A DNA stretch of 64,000 nt from Vitrella brassicaformis (GCA_001179505.1 CDMY01000456.1:158799-222798); one strand, 5' to 3'. Shown: positions 12,305-23,982, counted from the first letter of the stretch. The notes: generated from the sequence alone by a model not told the origin. Translations and numbers: made by a program.

Positions 12305-15300
12305 TTACTTCCGTTTCCTCCGGCGGTCGTCGTCATTGCCTTTAGATGGTGGTGGTGGTGGGGAAGTGCTAGCTGACGGCGGTTGGACGGTCTCTCCCTC
12401 CCCGTCTGGGGGGCAGACGTAGAGGAACCGCTGCAGGACGCGCTGCTTGCACTCGTACGTGCCCGGCCGGTTGTAGCAGCAAGAGTACCACGGGCATGGA
12501 GACGTCTCTATGCACTCGTCGATATCTGCACACACACACGCACACGTGTTAGAGAGAGAGAGACAGGGGTTCCTATGCCGTGTGGGCGTGTCTGTGTGTT
12601 TGGTTGTTTGGCTGCCTGACCTTCGCACTCCTGTCCGTTTCCTCTGAAGCCCGTCTTGCACTCACACCGCTTCCCGCCGTTGTATCCCACGCAGTTGGCG
12701 TGCTCAGAGCAGAACTCACAGCCAGCGGGAGGCCCTGCAACCACAGCACACCACGAAGCCATCCGTGGCATGCCTCTGTCTCCCTTCCAGTGTGCAGCTA
12801 AGCTAAGCTAAGCTAGGCGGCTCACGGTAGAGGACTGTGACTTGGTTGGATTCCTTGTTGCGGTTGCCGGAGGGGTCGGTGACGGCGCCCGCGGGGATTT
12901 GCAGGGCGGCCACACCCGACTTGACGACAGCCACGGGGATGACGTAGCGCAGACCGACCACGTCGTCACGGATCGGCCTGTCCGCTATCGCATTGAACGT
13001 CTGGATGCTCTTCTCCTGCGTGCCATGCAAGAAACACACACCGATTGATTGATCGTAGCGCCGGTTGGTTACTAAGGGCCGGCTGACCGTGAAGCCCCTG
13101 ACGGGTTCTGTGAAAGTGGCGGTGACATTGAAGGCCCTGAAGACGAGCACGGGGGGCGCCTGGGACCCCAACACAACCTCAGGAGGGACCGTGTCTGCAC
13201 CATACATCGTTTGTGGACATGTCTCCTCTCCTCACTTCTGTGTCCCCCCTTGTGTGTCTCCCCCACCGACTCCTCCGTACTGACCAGTGCAGTTGAAGGT
13301 AGCATCCATGAGTCGCTCTGAGATTTCCTGCATTGAGCTGAAGTCGGTGTTGAAGATGTGCTCGTGGTCGGGGTCGGACGCCATGAACTGCAGCTCGAAT
13401 TTGTTGACGGCGTCACCCACGCCCACAACGATGATCTCCACACCCATCACCTCCTGCCATTGGAGACATACGACAAGGCACCAGTGAGAGACAAAGACAC
13501 TCACGAACAAACAAACAAATAAGGCATGCTGTCCGACTGACCTTGAGGTAAGTGGCGACATAGCACTCCTGGTTGTCGGCGCACCCACCAAACCCGTCGG
13601 TAATGATGATGATCTTCTTGACCGTCTCGTTCTTGGACTCGGCCAAGAAGATCTGCTTGGACGACTCCAGCGCCTCCGGAGTGTTGGTGCCGCCCCCGGT
13701 GAACTTGAGGCCCTCGACGGCGTCGTACACCGCGGAGTTGTTCTGAGTGATGTTAGTGAAGGAGATCGGGTTGGCCCTGGAGCTGTATGGCACGAGAGCG
13801 ACCCGCACGGCCTCGTCGTCGACCTCGGTCTTGTCGGTGAGGGACTGCACGAAGTCCTTCATGGCCTCCCAGCCGGCCGCCTGCACCGACCCCGATCTGT
13901 CCAGCACGATGATGAGATCGGTCCGCTCACGGCGGCAAGCTGCATCGCAGCCATTCCATGCATCAGACAGACATGTGAGGAATGTCTGTCCTCTCCTCCG
14001 TGTGTGTGATGTGATATGGTAAGTCCCTACGGGCGACGGGCGCTCGAGTGGTGGAGCTGATCGTCACGGGGGGGGTGACGGGAGCCGTAGTGGTTGCATT
14101 CGGGGCGACCGGAGCCGCAGTAGTTGATGATGTCGTTTCTGGCCTCTCCGGGAGGATGGCCTCTGCCGTCGATGTCGGGACCTGCGTCGTGCTTGTGCTG
14201 GTGGTCTCCGGCCTCACGGTTGTTGAGGTGGCCGGGAGAGGCGTCGTGGTCTCGGGAGGCGGGGGCGTGGTGGTCAGGTTCAGCACCGGCTCCTCTGTGG
14301 TTGTTGTGGTCGTCTTAAGAGGCTCTGTGGTTGGTGCGGGGGTGGGGGAAGTGAACTCGGGCAGAGCTGTGGTGGTCGGCAGGACCGCCGGCGGGGTGCT
14401 CGATTCTAATGTGGTCTCTATCGTCTCTGTCGTTGTGCTGGTGCTGGTGGTCGTTGGGGCCTCTGTAGTGACCTTTGCCGTCGTCGTTACCAAAGGAGGG
14501 ACTGAAAAAGCAGAGGACAGAAGTGCTGCGCCACCCCACCCGACCTCCGATCCCTGCTCTCTCACTTGTGGTGGTTGTTGGAAAAGGTGCGACTGTGGTG
14601 TTGATGACCGGCTCTGTCGTCAGAGGTGCAGTCGTGGGCAGCTCTGTGGGCACGGCTGGGGGCGAGGTGAACTCAGGGACGGCCGGAGTAGTCGTCACGG
14701 GGGCAGCAGGGGTCGTGCTCGGCGCAGCTACACATTGGAAGGAGGTGAGAGCGATGAAGGCTAAAGGTGCTCGGCTATGGCCTTACACTCACCGGTAGTC
14801 GACGTGGTGGGGACGGGAACTGCTGTCGTGTTGACCACTGGCGGCTCGGAAGTGAACCAGAATGTGGGGGCCGAGGTAGTTGTTGTCTCCTTGACAGGTG
14901 CTGTCGTTATTATTGGCTGTGGAGTTGTGGGGACAGCGGGGGCCGCACTCGTGGTGGTTGGTAATGCCGGCTCGGTGGGCAGGACAGCCGGGGGCGTGCT
15001 TGTGGTCACAGCAGCAGCTGAAAGAAAGAACCAAAAAGAAATCGTGCTTGTGTCTCCCCCTTCCCAGCCTCCCTCTTACTTGTGGTGGGCACTCTTGTGG
15101 TCGGCACTGGAGGTGCTGTCGTATTGATGACGGGTGGCGGCATCGTCGTATTCATCACAGGCGGGGCCAAAGTCGTGGACTCAAATGGGGGGGTGGTGGG
15201 CAAAGCCGGGGGGGACGTGAACTCAGGCAGAGTCGGGGCACTGGTCGTTGATGGAACTGGGCTTGTTGTTACCCTCTCTGTCGTAGTGGTCGGCGCCCTT

Positions 15301-17930
15301 GTCGTCACAGCTGCATTAATCGCCGAGCAGAGAAAGGAAGATCGATCCTTCAAGTGATGTCTCACTGACGGGTGCGTCGATGCTTACCAATTGTCGATGT
15401 CGTCGGCAGCGGTGGCACTGTCGTGTTGACGAACGGCGCCTCCGTGGTAAGCTCAGGAACAGCTGTAGTCGGCAAGACGGCCGCCGGTGTGCTTGTCGAC
15501 ACGGCAGGTGCTGCAAGCATGAAAAGACAACACAAGTCAGATTGCATGCGGGTGTCTCGTCCGTCTCGGCGTGCCCCTACTCGTAGTTGGTGGCAAAGGC
15601 GCGGCTGTCGTATTGATGGCCGGCGCTTCGGTCGTCACATACTCATATGGGGGCGTGGTGGGCACACCGGGGGGTGACGTGAACTCAGGAACAGCAGTCG
15701 TTGTTACCACCGGAGCCCTTGTGGTAGTTGCCGGCGGTGCGGGGGCCACCGTCGTGTTGACCACAGGCGGCTGGGTCGTGACAATCTCGAATGGGGGTGT
15801 GGGTGTCTCGGTGGAGGGAGGGGGAGAGGTGAAGACGGGGAGGGCAGTAGTGGTGGTTGATGGGAGCCGTTCTGTTGTCACCCTGCGTGTCGTGGTCGTC
15901 ACGGGGACAGCTGGTGCGGTGGTGTTGACCTCAGTAGAAGTAGTAAAGACTTCTGTGGGCTTTGCTGTAGTTGTCACCTCCACAGGCCTTGTGGTCTCGG
16001 GAACAAGCGGTGGCCTGGTGGGCAGGACCGCTGGCGGCGTGGTCGGCTCAGATGTGGTCTCTATCCTCTCCGTGGTGGTAGAGGTAGAGGGCGCCTCTGT
16101 CACATAACGAGTGGTGGTAGGCAAACCTGTCACTGAAAGAGAGCAACAGAGGAGGAACACATGTGTCTCGTGAACCCATTTACTCTCAAAGAGTTCTTAC
16201 TGGTGGTTGGTGGCCTGGGAGCCACAGTCGTGTTGATAACCGGCTCTTCGGTTGTCACATACTCAAAGGGAGGTGTGGTGAACTCTGGGATGGCGGGCGC
16301 CGTCGTCTCAGGAGCCCTTGTGGTGCTCGTCGTCGTTAGAGGTGGTTTGGGGGCCACCGTCGTCTTGACCACAGGCGGCTGGGTCGTGACAATTTCGAAG
16401 GGGGGCGTGAATGTCTCGGTGGAGGGAGGGGGAGAGGTAAAGACGGGAAGAGCAGGGGTAGTGGTGGCTGGTGGCCTCTCAGTCGTCACTCTGCGCGTGG
16501 TGGTGGTGGGCAGCGGGGCCACCGTTGTATTCACCAAGGGCGCCTTAGTCGTGAGCCACCAATCTGGAGGCTCCGTGGGCTCGACCGTCGGCTCTTCGGG
16601 AGGTGTGGTGACCTTGGGGGTCTCCGGCACCTCAGGCACGAGAGGTGGCCGAGTCTCCGGCCTCTCGGGCTCAGGTGGCGGCCTGGTTGGCAAGACGGCC
16701 GCCGGTGTGCTCGTCGACACAGCAGCAGCTGAAAGAAAGAACCCGAAAAGAAATCGTGTTTGTGCCTCCTCCCTTCCCAGCCTGCCTCTTACTTGTGGTG
16801 GGCACTCTTGTTGTCGGCACTGGAGGTGCTGTCGTGTTGATGACGGGCGGTGGCACCGTCGTATTCATCACAGGCGGGGCCAAAGTCGTGGACTCGAAAG
16901 GAGGCGTCGGGCTCGTGAACTCGGGAAGGGGAGGCGCAGTCGTGCTAATGACTGGCCTTTCTGGCGCTAGAGCAGCTGACGACAGAAGGTACCGAGTGTA
17001 GATCATACAACTTTAGGACAAAGGACGGACCACAGACCCACAGTTGCTACTCACTTGTGGTCGTCGCTGGCGGTTTGGTGGTGGTCTTTGGCGGCGGCTT
17101 GGTGGACACAAAAAGGAACTCTGTGGATGTGGGCTCGGACGTGTCGATGGGGATGGATGGGGTGCTGGTGTTGAAGAGGAATGTCGGCAGGGGCTCGGTC
17201 GTTGTGCTGGGAGCAAGAGTGGTCGCCTCGGGAGTGCTTGTGGTCGGGACCACACGAGGAGCTGAGGTATATGATACACACGCACCGATGAATGCATAGA
17301 CAGATGAAGACATACAGCCACTTAGACTGACTTGTCGATGTCGTTGGCCTCGGTGCCGACGTGGTGTTGATCAGCGGCTCCTCCATAGTGAACCAGTCCC
17401 ACTCTGTCGGTTCCTCAGTCGTCGGCTCCTCAGTCGACGTCTCCCACCATGGCGGCCATGTCCCAGGGAGGATCCCCTCACCTCCCTCAGGAGTCGTCAC
17501 CTTGACGGTCGTCTCAGCGGGTGTTGGGGCGGCAGTGGTGGTTGTCACAGGGGGTTTGGGGGGCACGGTGCAGTTGAAGCTGTCGAGGTATTCCCTGAAG
17601 AACTCCAGCTGGGGGTCATTGAGGAGTTCGGGGTGCTCCTGCATGATGTCGACGAAGCTCTCGATGACCGAGATGAAAGCCTTCGAAAAGAAGCACCCGG
17701 GGCAAGGGGAGGAGGGCTCATCGGCAGTGGCCATATATTTCAACTCTGCCGCCTTCATCTCTGCGACACACAGGCACACACACACACACACAGAGGAAGA
17801 TAGAGAGAGCGATCTGTCTTCTGTTGTCTTCTGACTGACCCTGGGACATGCCCGAATGGCCGGCCAACCCACAGAGAAGAAAGACACACAGGGCGAGGCC
17901 TCTGACGGAGCCGACGACGCGAAGGGCCAT
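12305..17930 (-). CDS. secreted mucin-like protein with VWA, Ig-like and EGF domains
   Basis: The start is ATG 17930, with a signal peptide (MALRVVGSVRGLALCVFLLCG). A 29-residue-longer in-frame ATG at 17999 is possible. Order of domains: a short helical domain with one CPGC motif (near 17710), a very long Thr/Pro-rich stalk coded by about ten exons (14,030-17,560) whose units end in an NTT glycosylation site and a TTS run, then a VWA domain with a complete MIDAS (DRSGS, GGTNT, TDG at 13.6-13.95 kb). A bacterial-Ig-like domain follows (near 12.8-13.2 kb, starting DTVPPEVVLG), then an EGF (CECKTGFRGNGQEC), a calcium-type EGF (DIDECIE) and a basic tail RRRKRK. The stop is at 12305-12307. Stalk exons checked are phase 1-1, so they can be duplicated without breaking frame. 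No transmembrane helix is seen. An adhesive or wall/matrix role is inferred. VWA/EGF adhesins are common in alveolates, but I cannot assign a named family. Confidence 0.8.
15007..15184 (-). repeat. internal duplication copy B1 (exon end + intron + exon start)
   Basis: Nearly identical to 16718-16898 by eye, including the intron with its GAAAGAAAGAACC stretch. Only scattered substitutions and a few one-base length changes separate the copies. Confidence 0.85.
15580..15905 (-). repeat. internal duplication copy A1 of a Thr-rich stalk exon
   Basis: Strongly similar to 16199-16510. Both copies read, on the + strand, through GGAGCCCTTGTGGT, the block coding TTQPPV, and GGTGGAGGGAGGGGGAGAGG. Copy A1 has an insert near 15660-15690. 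Confidence 0.75.
16199..16510 (-). repeat. internal duplication copy A2 of a Thr-rich stalk exon
   Basis: Partner of 15580-15905. The two copies are neighbours in the stalk and are flanked by copies B1 and B2. Confidence 0.75.
16718..16898 (-). repeat. internal duplication copy B2
   Basis: Partner of 15007-15184. Because intron and exon are conserved to a similar degree, the duplication or a gene-conversion event looks recent. Confidence 0.85.
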
Positions 17931-18064
17931 GGTGAACCGCAGAAATGACCACAGAGAGGAAAGAACTGACACACACAGCAGAACACGCATCCCCCTCACC
18001 TCTCGAGAACAACCACCGTCCAGCCCCCAGACATGACAAGCACGACCCCACCCCCGTGTGTACC

Positions 18065-18501
18065 TTAGAATGGGTGTTCGATGGAGCAGTCAGGGATTGC
18101 AGTGGGGGGACAGAGCGGAGATGACTCGCCCTCGTGAAATCTCCGGGCATGCACCGGCTTGTGCGCGCCCCTCGGTTGTGCCGTCGATGATTCAAAAGGG
18201 GTCGGGCTCGAAAAGCTCTTGGTCAACCCACCAGCTCCCCCAACACACAAATGAGGTGGGGTACGTTCGGGGGGAAGTCGGTGAAGGGCAGTTCTGACAC
18301 AATCGAAGCTGTCTGACGAGGGGCTCGTGTGTCTGCGGTGAGGGGCAGCTCCAAAAACTCGGGGTCGAGCTCTGGTACGTCAGAGAAGAGCCAGACGATC
18401 GCTAGAGCTCCTATCAAGGCAGCTTCGAGCATCCGATGCCGACCTCTTTGGGGCCCTCGCCGTTTCGCTGGGGGCCGCGCGCGATCCGTTTGCCCTCCCA
18501 T
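18065..18501 (-). CDS. small single-pass membrane protein, hypothetical
   Basis: From ATG 18501 the frame codes a basic start (RPPAKRRGPQRGRHR) and then one hydrophobic segment (AALIGALAIVWLF), the layout of a type II membrane protein. The tail is Pro/Ser-rich. An in-frame stop follows near 18223, but a short GT-AG intron (about 46 bases, starting just after the codons for FPPN) would join it to SFSSPTPFESS and on to a TAA at 18065-18067. The start codon lies only 72 bases from that of the divergent CAP gene. I do not recognise a family. The intron is shorter than usual here, so the model is uncertain. Confidence 0.4.
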
Positions 18502-18573
18502 CAGAACAGATTAGGGACAATTGCCTGACTTTAGGCTATCCAGCTACGTTGCCGCTCTCGGTCTCCCTCTGCG
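18502..18573. promoter_or_regulatory. 72-base divergent promoter region
   Basis: Separates the start codons of the small membrane protein (-) and the CAP/EF-hand protein (+). If both models hold, the two genes share this spacer as promoter or 5' UTR. No named motif is seen. Confidence 0.3.
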
Positions 18574-20530
18574 ATGGTGCTTTCCTCGTCTGATTTGGCC
18601 GTGAGGGCCCTGTGTATGGTGAGTTGTGTGGTGTCTGCGGTCACCACGTCGGTCACCGTATCGCATGGCGTGGCTGCGGGTTTGACAGCCGAGGGCGATG
18701 ACAAGACCTGGACCGTCGCCCACAACAAATACCGCTGTCTGTAAGATCACACAAGTAGACCAAGCATTCATGGCCGGAGCTGTGCGTTCTTGCTCCAAAT
18801 TTGCAGCCATGGCGGCCCTTATTTAACATGGAACCAGTGGGTGGCCGACTCAGGTAAACACATTTCTCTGCATGGTGTTTCAATCTGCGGATCGTTCGAC
18901 GTGCAGCACAAGAATGGTCCAACAAGCTGAAGTCGAAGGAGGTGTCTGGGCATTCTAAGTCATACAAGCTTGAACCCCCTCAGGGGCCGGCAGGTGGGTA
19001 GACGACACAGCAGTGTGTGTCCACCGGGCAGGCAGACAAGCCTGCAGTGTCTCGATCTCCCCCTTGCACGCTGCGCCTGTGTCATTTACGTGTAGGGGAG
19101 AACCTGGCATGGGGATATGGAAATGCGGAGCTTGCCACTCACGGCTGGTACAAGGAATACGACATGTGGCTCAACACGTCGCAGGACAGCTTCAGCTCTG
19201 GCACCGGGTGGGTGGGTGGGTGGGCGATCCACTCGGATGCTCCCTGCCAGGAAATGGTCACGTGTGCACTGCACGTTATTGTTTGTCTCTTTCTTTTCTC
19301 CCTTTAGCCACTTCACTGGTAGGTGAGGTCGCTTATCCGTCGATTTTCTGTAGTCTGACTCTCTCGCCGTGGCAGCGATGGTATGGAAGGGTGTGCGGCA
19401 GCTGGGCTGCGGCACAGCTGAGAAGACATACACCTGCAGATACAAAGCCAGGGACCAGACGGTAGGCGCTCATGGATGGCAGACAGCCAATCCACCCACA
19501 TATCCGCATACACTGCCCTTGTCTTATGAGCTGACTGCATGTCTGATGCTCTCTTCTCAAGGGCGGGGACACGCCAAACATGGGTGAGTATGTGTGCGTC
19601 TGCGGGAGCGAGGCACCAGGACAAGGGACCATTGTTTGGCTTCATGAGTTCAGGGGGGAACTTCGCCACCCAGGTGCCGCAACGAGGCAGTAAATCGGAA
19701 GAGGAGTGCGAAGAGGAAGCTGAATACATGTGGTGTAAGTGTTCTTGTCTGCATTTCTGCACACACGCCCAGGGAGGTACCAGAGGCAGCATAACCATGC
19801 ATGTGTCTCCCCGTCTCTGTCTGCCTGTGATGGCGTCTCACCTCACTCAGACCTCGTCAGCAACTACACCACACTGATAAGGGGTCTCAGCCCGACGCCT
19901 CTGGCTGCCTACCTCACTGCTACGCAAATGTAGGAACAAAGGTACTGCACGACGACACGCGGTGGATGTGTGTGTGTGTTGTGTGCTTGTTGTGTGTTGC
20001 GCCATCTCTGCCACAGGGACGACCAGTACACGAATAACACGACTCAGTGCGACCTCACGCCTCAGAAGATGACATGTACTGCGCCCGAGCAGCCCATCAC
20101 CGCAGAGGACTTTGGGCTTTTCGTGGCCACACTCGGAATATCACAAGGAGATGGGGTGAGTAAGCCCACGAGACATGGGTATCGTCTGACTGTCTGTTTG
20201 TCTGACTGTCTGTTTGTTTGTCTGTCTGTCTGTGGGTGGGCTACTTGATACTCATGCAGGCGAAACTGCTGGCGATGCTGGACAGAGACGAGGATGGCGA
20301 CATTTCCTACGAGGAATTCGCTTTTGTCGCAGACGGTCAGCCGAGACACACACAATCGCGGCATGTATGTGTGTGTGTGTATGGCTCTGTCAATGCGTGC
20401 AGATGGCCTTGGAGGGTGGGCGGAGGTTGATGATTGGGTGGACACACTGAGCAGCTCCGTCACCGGTGCGCCGCATGGTTTCCTCTCTGCCGCGGTTGCT
20501 CTGGTCATGGCATGGCTGTGGATGAGCTAG
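18574..20530 (+). CDS. CAP-domain protein with EF-hand and GPI-type tail
   Basis: The N-terminus is a signal peptide (hydrophobic ALCMVSCVVSAVTTSV). The CAP (SCP/TAPS, PR-1) domain shows the start helix HNKYR, then ENLAWG, GHFTAMVWKG, LGCGTA and a C-terminal NFATQVP. This is the usual CAP fold with the His/Glu of the cavity (GENLAW, GHFT). After an acidic/Cys-containing link comes an EF-hand with a complete loop, DRDEDGDISYEE. The last 20 residues are hydrophobic (LSAAVALVMAWLW) after a small-residue SSSVTG stretch, which looks like a GPI-attachment signal. About ten exons with clean GT-AG junctions. The stop TAG is at 20528-20530. CAP proteins are secreted and bind sterols or lipids in several lineages; the role here is unknown. 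Confidence 0.85.
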
Positions 20531-20913
20531 ACTGACCGATCGATGCGAGAGAGAGCGCGATGAGTGAGATTGCCGGTTTGATAACTGATTTGGTCTTCAT
20601 TGTTCTCCGGTCTCCAACAACTGTTATCCAGTTGACAGCTTTTTATTCTTTCCCTTGGATTGTGTTGTTGTGTGAAAATCCTATCCATATGCGCATTCAA
20701 TGCGTCTGTCTGTCGCCCAAACAAGATATGCTATGAGACAAAGCATGCAACCGCTGTCTGTCGACACGACACCCACACACGGCTGGTGACGTCCGAATCA
20801 ACCAACCCGCCATACCTCAGCCACGCACGAATATGCACATCGTTTCTCACACGATCCACCGGTTACGCACGACGCTGCACCACCGCCCCTTCCCTCTGCT
20901 GTCTTGCCTGTCG
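20531..20913. other. spacer between converging genes
   Basis: 383 bases between the CAP gene and the YOD1 gene. It is AT-richer than the genes and unlike most spacers has few microsatellites. It must hold both 3' UTRs. No gene seen. Confidence 0.5.
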
Positions 20914-22337
20914 CTAGGCCTCTATCTGGTCGAAATTGGTGTGGCCGGTTTGCTTACAGTGCTCCACTGCCTCTTTCTCGCCCTTGAAGGCCTGCGCGCA
21001 CACCAGACACCGGATGGTCATTCCCGCCGTGTCGGTGTACTGCTTGCGGGTCTTGAGGTCATCCGCTATCTCCAACGCCTGAAGGAAGGAGCCATGAGCA
21101 CCATCCCAATCAACAAAGGCGTAATGCGTCGTGTCGGTCTGTCTGTCTGTCTGTCCGTCTGGTCGTGTGTTGCCTCGCTCACCCCGCCTAACGCCATGTC
21201 GTCTGCGGGGTCGAATAGCGTGACCTCACCGCCGCCCGCCTTGCGGCCGACAAAGTAGTCGTAATGGATGCCGTCATACAGCAGCAGACCCCTCTTGGGA
21301 TACTGCTCCGACTCACCTGCACATATATCCCAAAACAGCAGCACAGCATATATAATATGACACACCTCACCTCTCTGTCTGTCTGGTCGATCGGTTGACG
21401 ATTGGCTGACTGACTGACCATAGCTGTCGACCCTGAGTGTCTGCACGTCGATGGCGCTGAACTGCGTCCTGTAGTACTCGGCGAAGATCATCAACTCAAT
21501 GAACCCTCCCCAGCTCTCGCTCTTCAATATCCACTCGCAATACCGGTCCGTCGGCCTTCCCAATATCGCCTCGCTGAACCGGTCTGGGTCTCTCCTGACG
21601 GCGTCGCGTATGATACGCCTGAGGTCCATGTTGCTCTTGGAGGGGTCGACGATGGACCGGATGCAGTTGAACAGGCACGAGTTGTCGGCCGGCACGACCT
21701 TTCTCTCAACCTGAAACAAAGAAACAGACCGACAGACACGCAGCCGCACTGCATGATCCGCATGCATTCATATCCCTCCCTCTTGGATCGGTACCTTTTC
21801 AACATGATCCGCCTCTGCTGCGCAGCTGGCGGGACGGGCCTGTGACGATCCGCCATTCTGCTGTGGTGCAGAGGGCGGGGGGGACGCTGTCGGTGGTGCC
21901 TGGAGGGTCTGCTGCTGCCCATTGCTGACATCCGACCTCTCCGCGCCCTCCTCAACGACCAGCATCTCATTGTCGGCAATGGGCACGTCGCTCAGCGGCC
22001 TGTCGTCTGCCAGCGATGTGTCGATGGGCTGCGGAGGGAAGCCCACCTTGATGACCTGCCGGTTGGCTGCGATGCCGGTGCACTCGCTCACTTTCTGCCG
22101 CAGTGTGCCGAGGACGAACGGCTCCTCCAGCTCTACCGGTGAGCGCTTGCCTTGATGCCGGATCAGCAGCCTCATCTCGGGGAAAGTATCACGTTTCCTT
22201 TTGCTCATCAACCGAAGCGGAGCTTCCTTTCTTTCCTTGTCCTGAGAGAGCGGTTTCACGGACATCTGCGAGCTCAGAGACCTCCAGCCCCCTTTTAGAT
22301 CTGAGGATCTGGCGCTTCCCGGGTGTTTTGACGGCAT
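20914..22337 (-). CDS. YOD1: ubiquitin thioesterase OTU1 (YOD1)
   Basis: YOD1/OTU1 is a deubiquitinase that works with the p97/Cdc48 ATPase in protein quality control. The first exon (ATG 22337) gives an N-terminal ubiquitin-like region (MRLLIRHQGKRSPVELEE) and a Pro/Gln-rich linker. The OTU domain has the catalytic Cys in PADNSCLFNCI and the catalytic His in YDGIHYD. The last exon codes the C2H2 zinc finger typical of this family (CLVCAQAF, then HCKQTGH) and ends DQIEA with the stop at 20914-20916. Four exons. The order Ubl, OTU, zinc finger matches YOD1 and yeast Otu1. The start codon is only 27 bases from that of the divergent cyclophilin gene. Confidence 0.93.
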
Positions 22338-22364
22338 CGGCAGTCAACAAAAGACAGACAGAGA
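22338..22364. promoter_or_regulatory. 27-base gap between two divergent start codons
   Basis: Only 27 bases separate ATG 22337 (YOD1, -) and ATG 22365 (cyclophilin, +). The 5' UTRs are either almost absent or overlap the opposite gene. The N-terminal leader of the cyclophilin makes its ATG credible. Confidence 0.45.
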
Positions 22365-23627
22365 ATGGCCGCTGGATCAATTTTTCGCCGTTTAATGAGG
22401 CGGCTATTCATCTCCACATTGCTTCTTCCCGCATGCCAGTCCTTCCACCAGCCGCTCTACAATGGTCAACTACGACAGCAAGCATCCCGGCTGTCTTCTC
22501 TTCGTGAAGGCGATGCTGCGTTGAATCGGAGGTTGTTCGTAGATCAGCAGCTTGTACTGCCCATCGCCATGTCACCTTTAGTGGCGACAGCAGGCGTGCA
22601 TGCGGCTGAGGAGGGGCCGCCCACTCCTGCTACTGCTCCACGGATAAGCGATCGGTGTTATTTGGACATGGAGTTGAATGGGAAGTTGCTGGGCCGGGTT
22701 GTGGTTGGGCTGTGGGGGGAGGAGGCACCCACGAGCGTACAGACGTTTGCACAGGTGGGTGGGACGGAGAGGGGATGGATGCGATGCATTGGATGGAGGC
22801 AGAGCTGGAGAGCTGGACACGCCGTTCTGTTATGTGTTTGTTGTGTGTGATTGCATTGATGCATTGCCTCATTGCCTGCAGTTGTGCGGCAAGACCTATC
22901 CCGGCGGTCTGTCATACGCCTACAGCGCCATGTCCAAAGTGTTCCCCAATCAGTTGGTCGTGCTGGGCAAGATCACCGGGGACGGCACAAAGAAGGTTGA
23001 CAAGAAGATCGACGAGACGGGGAGAGTGCGGGTGACTTACACCGACAGGGCCACCTACGAGACCGCCAACACCGATTCGCCGTCAACCAGCCATTCGTCA
23101 GAGGGGCTCGTGTCTGTCAGGTGCGATGCGCTGCGGCCGGCCATTTTTGTGTTGTGCATGTGATGTTATGTCCCGTGCCTGCCTGCCTGCAGGCGTGGCG
23201 GTGGCACCTTTGAGTTTGGCGTCACTCTGCAGCCGATGCCCGACCTTGACAGAGACTACATTGTCATTGGCCAGGCGAGGAAGGAGCTCACACACAGACA
23301 GACATACACGCATTCATCCCCCCGTCTGCTTCCTTCGTGTATGTGTGTGTGCAGGTGTTGGAAGGCATGGATGTGATCAAAAGGCTCAGTAGGGTCAAAT
23401 ATATCCCTCCAGAAGACCTTAGAGTCAGGAAACTGACTGGCCACACAATGAATGGATTGACGAGGCCCAATGTTCATGTCTGTCTGTCTGTCTGCCTGTC
23501 TGTCTGCTTCTGTTAGGAGGCTTTTCGGAGTGTGGCCAAGGCGATAGGTGACCCGAGGGCCAGTGGTGGCGGCGATGCATACTCGCCCGTTGCCAAAGTC
23601 ATTACCAAAAACGTTGGGCTATTGTGA
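22365..23627 (+). CDS. cyclophilin-type peptidyl-prolyl isomerase, thylakoid-lumen type leader
   Basis: The first 85 residues look like a layered plastid leader: a basic start, a hydrophobic signal (LFISTLLLPA), then FHQPLY and a Ser/Arg-rich stretch. A second signal follows with twin Arg (NRRLF), a hydrophobic run and an AxA-type cut site (GVHA before AEE), as in twin-arginine thylakoid import. The mature part is a cyclophilin: YLDMELNGKLLGRVVVGLWGEEAPTSV, then GGTFEFGVTL and DYIVIGQVLEGMDVI. It lacks the standard catalytic F-x-R-x-I motif, as do several lumenal cyclophilins. The tail FRSVAKAIGDPRAS resembles plant CYP28/CYP26-2. Five or so exons; stop at 23625-23627. A fold-helper in the thylakoid lumen is inferred. 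Confidence 0.8.
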
Positions 23628-23982
23628 GATCAGAGAGGGAGGGGGAGGGGATGGGCGGTTTTGCCGTGTAGATATCTAGATGTTTGGGAGAGCTGCAGCA
23701 TCTCAGTGAGTGTCTATGGTGGCAATCGGTAGACAGACAGACGTATGGACACGAAGGAAGGAAGGGCTGTAGAATGAAGTTAACTAAGTTGGTCGACACG
23801 TCAGATTCAGGCGATTCGTGGTCTGTCTTTCTGCCCATCCGCCCATTAGGAACAGCTAGCCATACACTCGATAAATGCAATGCCTGCCCTGCCTGGCAGC
23901 AATCTACACAGGCTGGCTGGCTGCCTTCATCCTCTCAAACATCAACACATCTCTACTCCTTCCTTGACATCGCACACGCGCA
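23628..23982. other. spacer between converging genes
   Basis: 355 bases holding the 3' ends of the cyclophilin (+) and the PI-PLC gene (-). Contains a GGGA-rich stretch near 23630-23650 and short CAGA repeats. No gene seen. Confidence 0.5.

Noticed and set aside
14048-16970. Val/Gly-rich + strand frames opposite the mucin gene
   Set aside because: ACC/ACG Thr codons read backwards give Val/Gly-rich frames. The signal peptide, VWA and EGF motifs are on the - strand.
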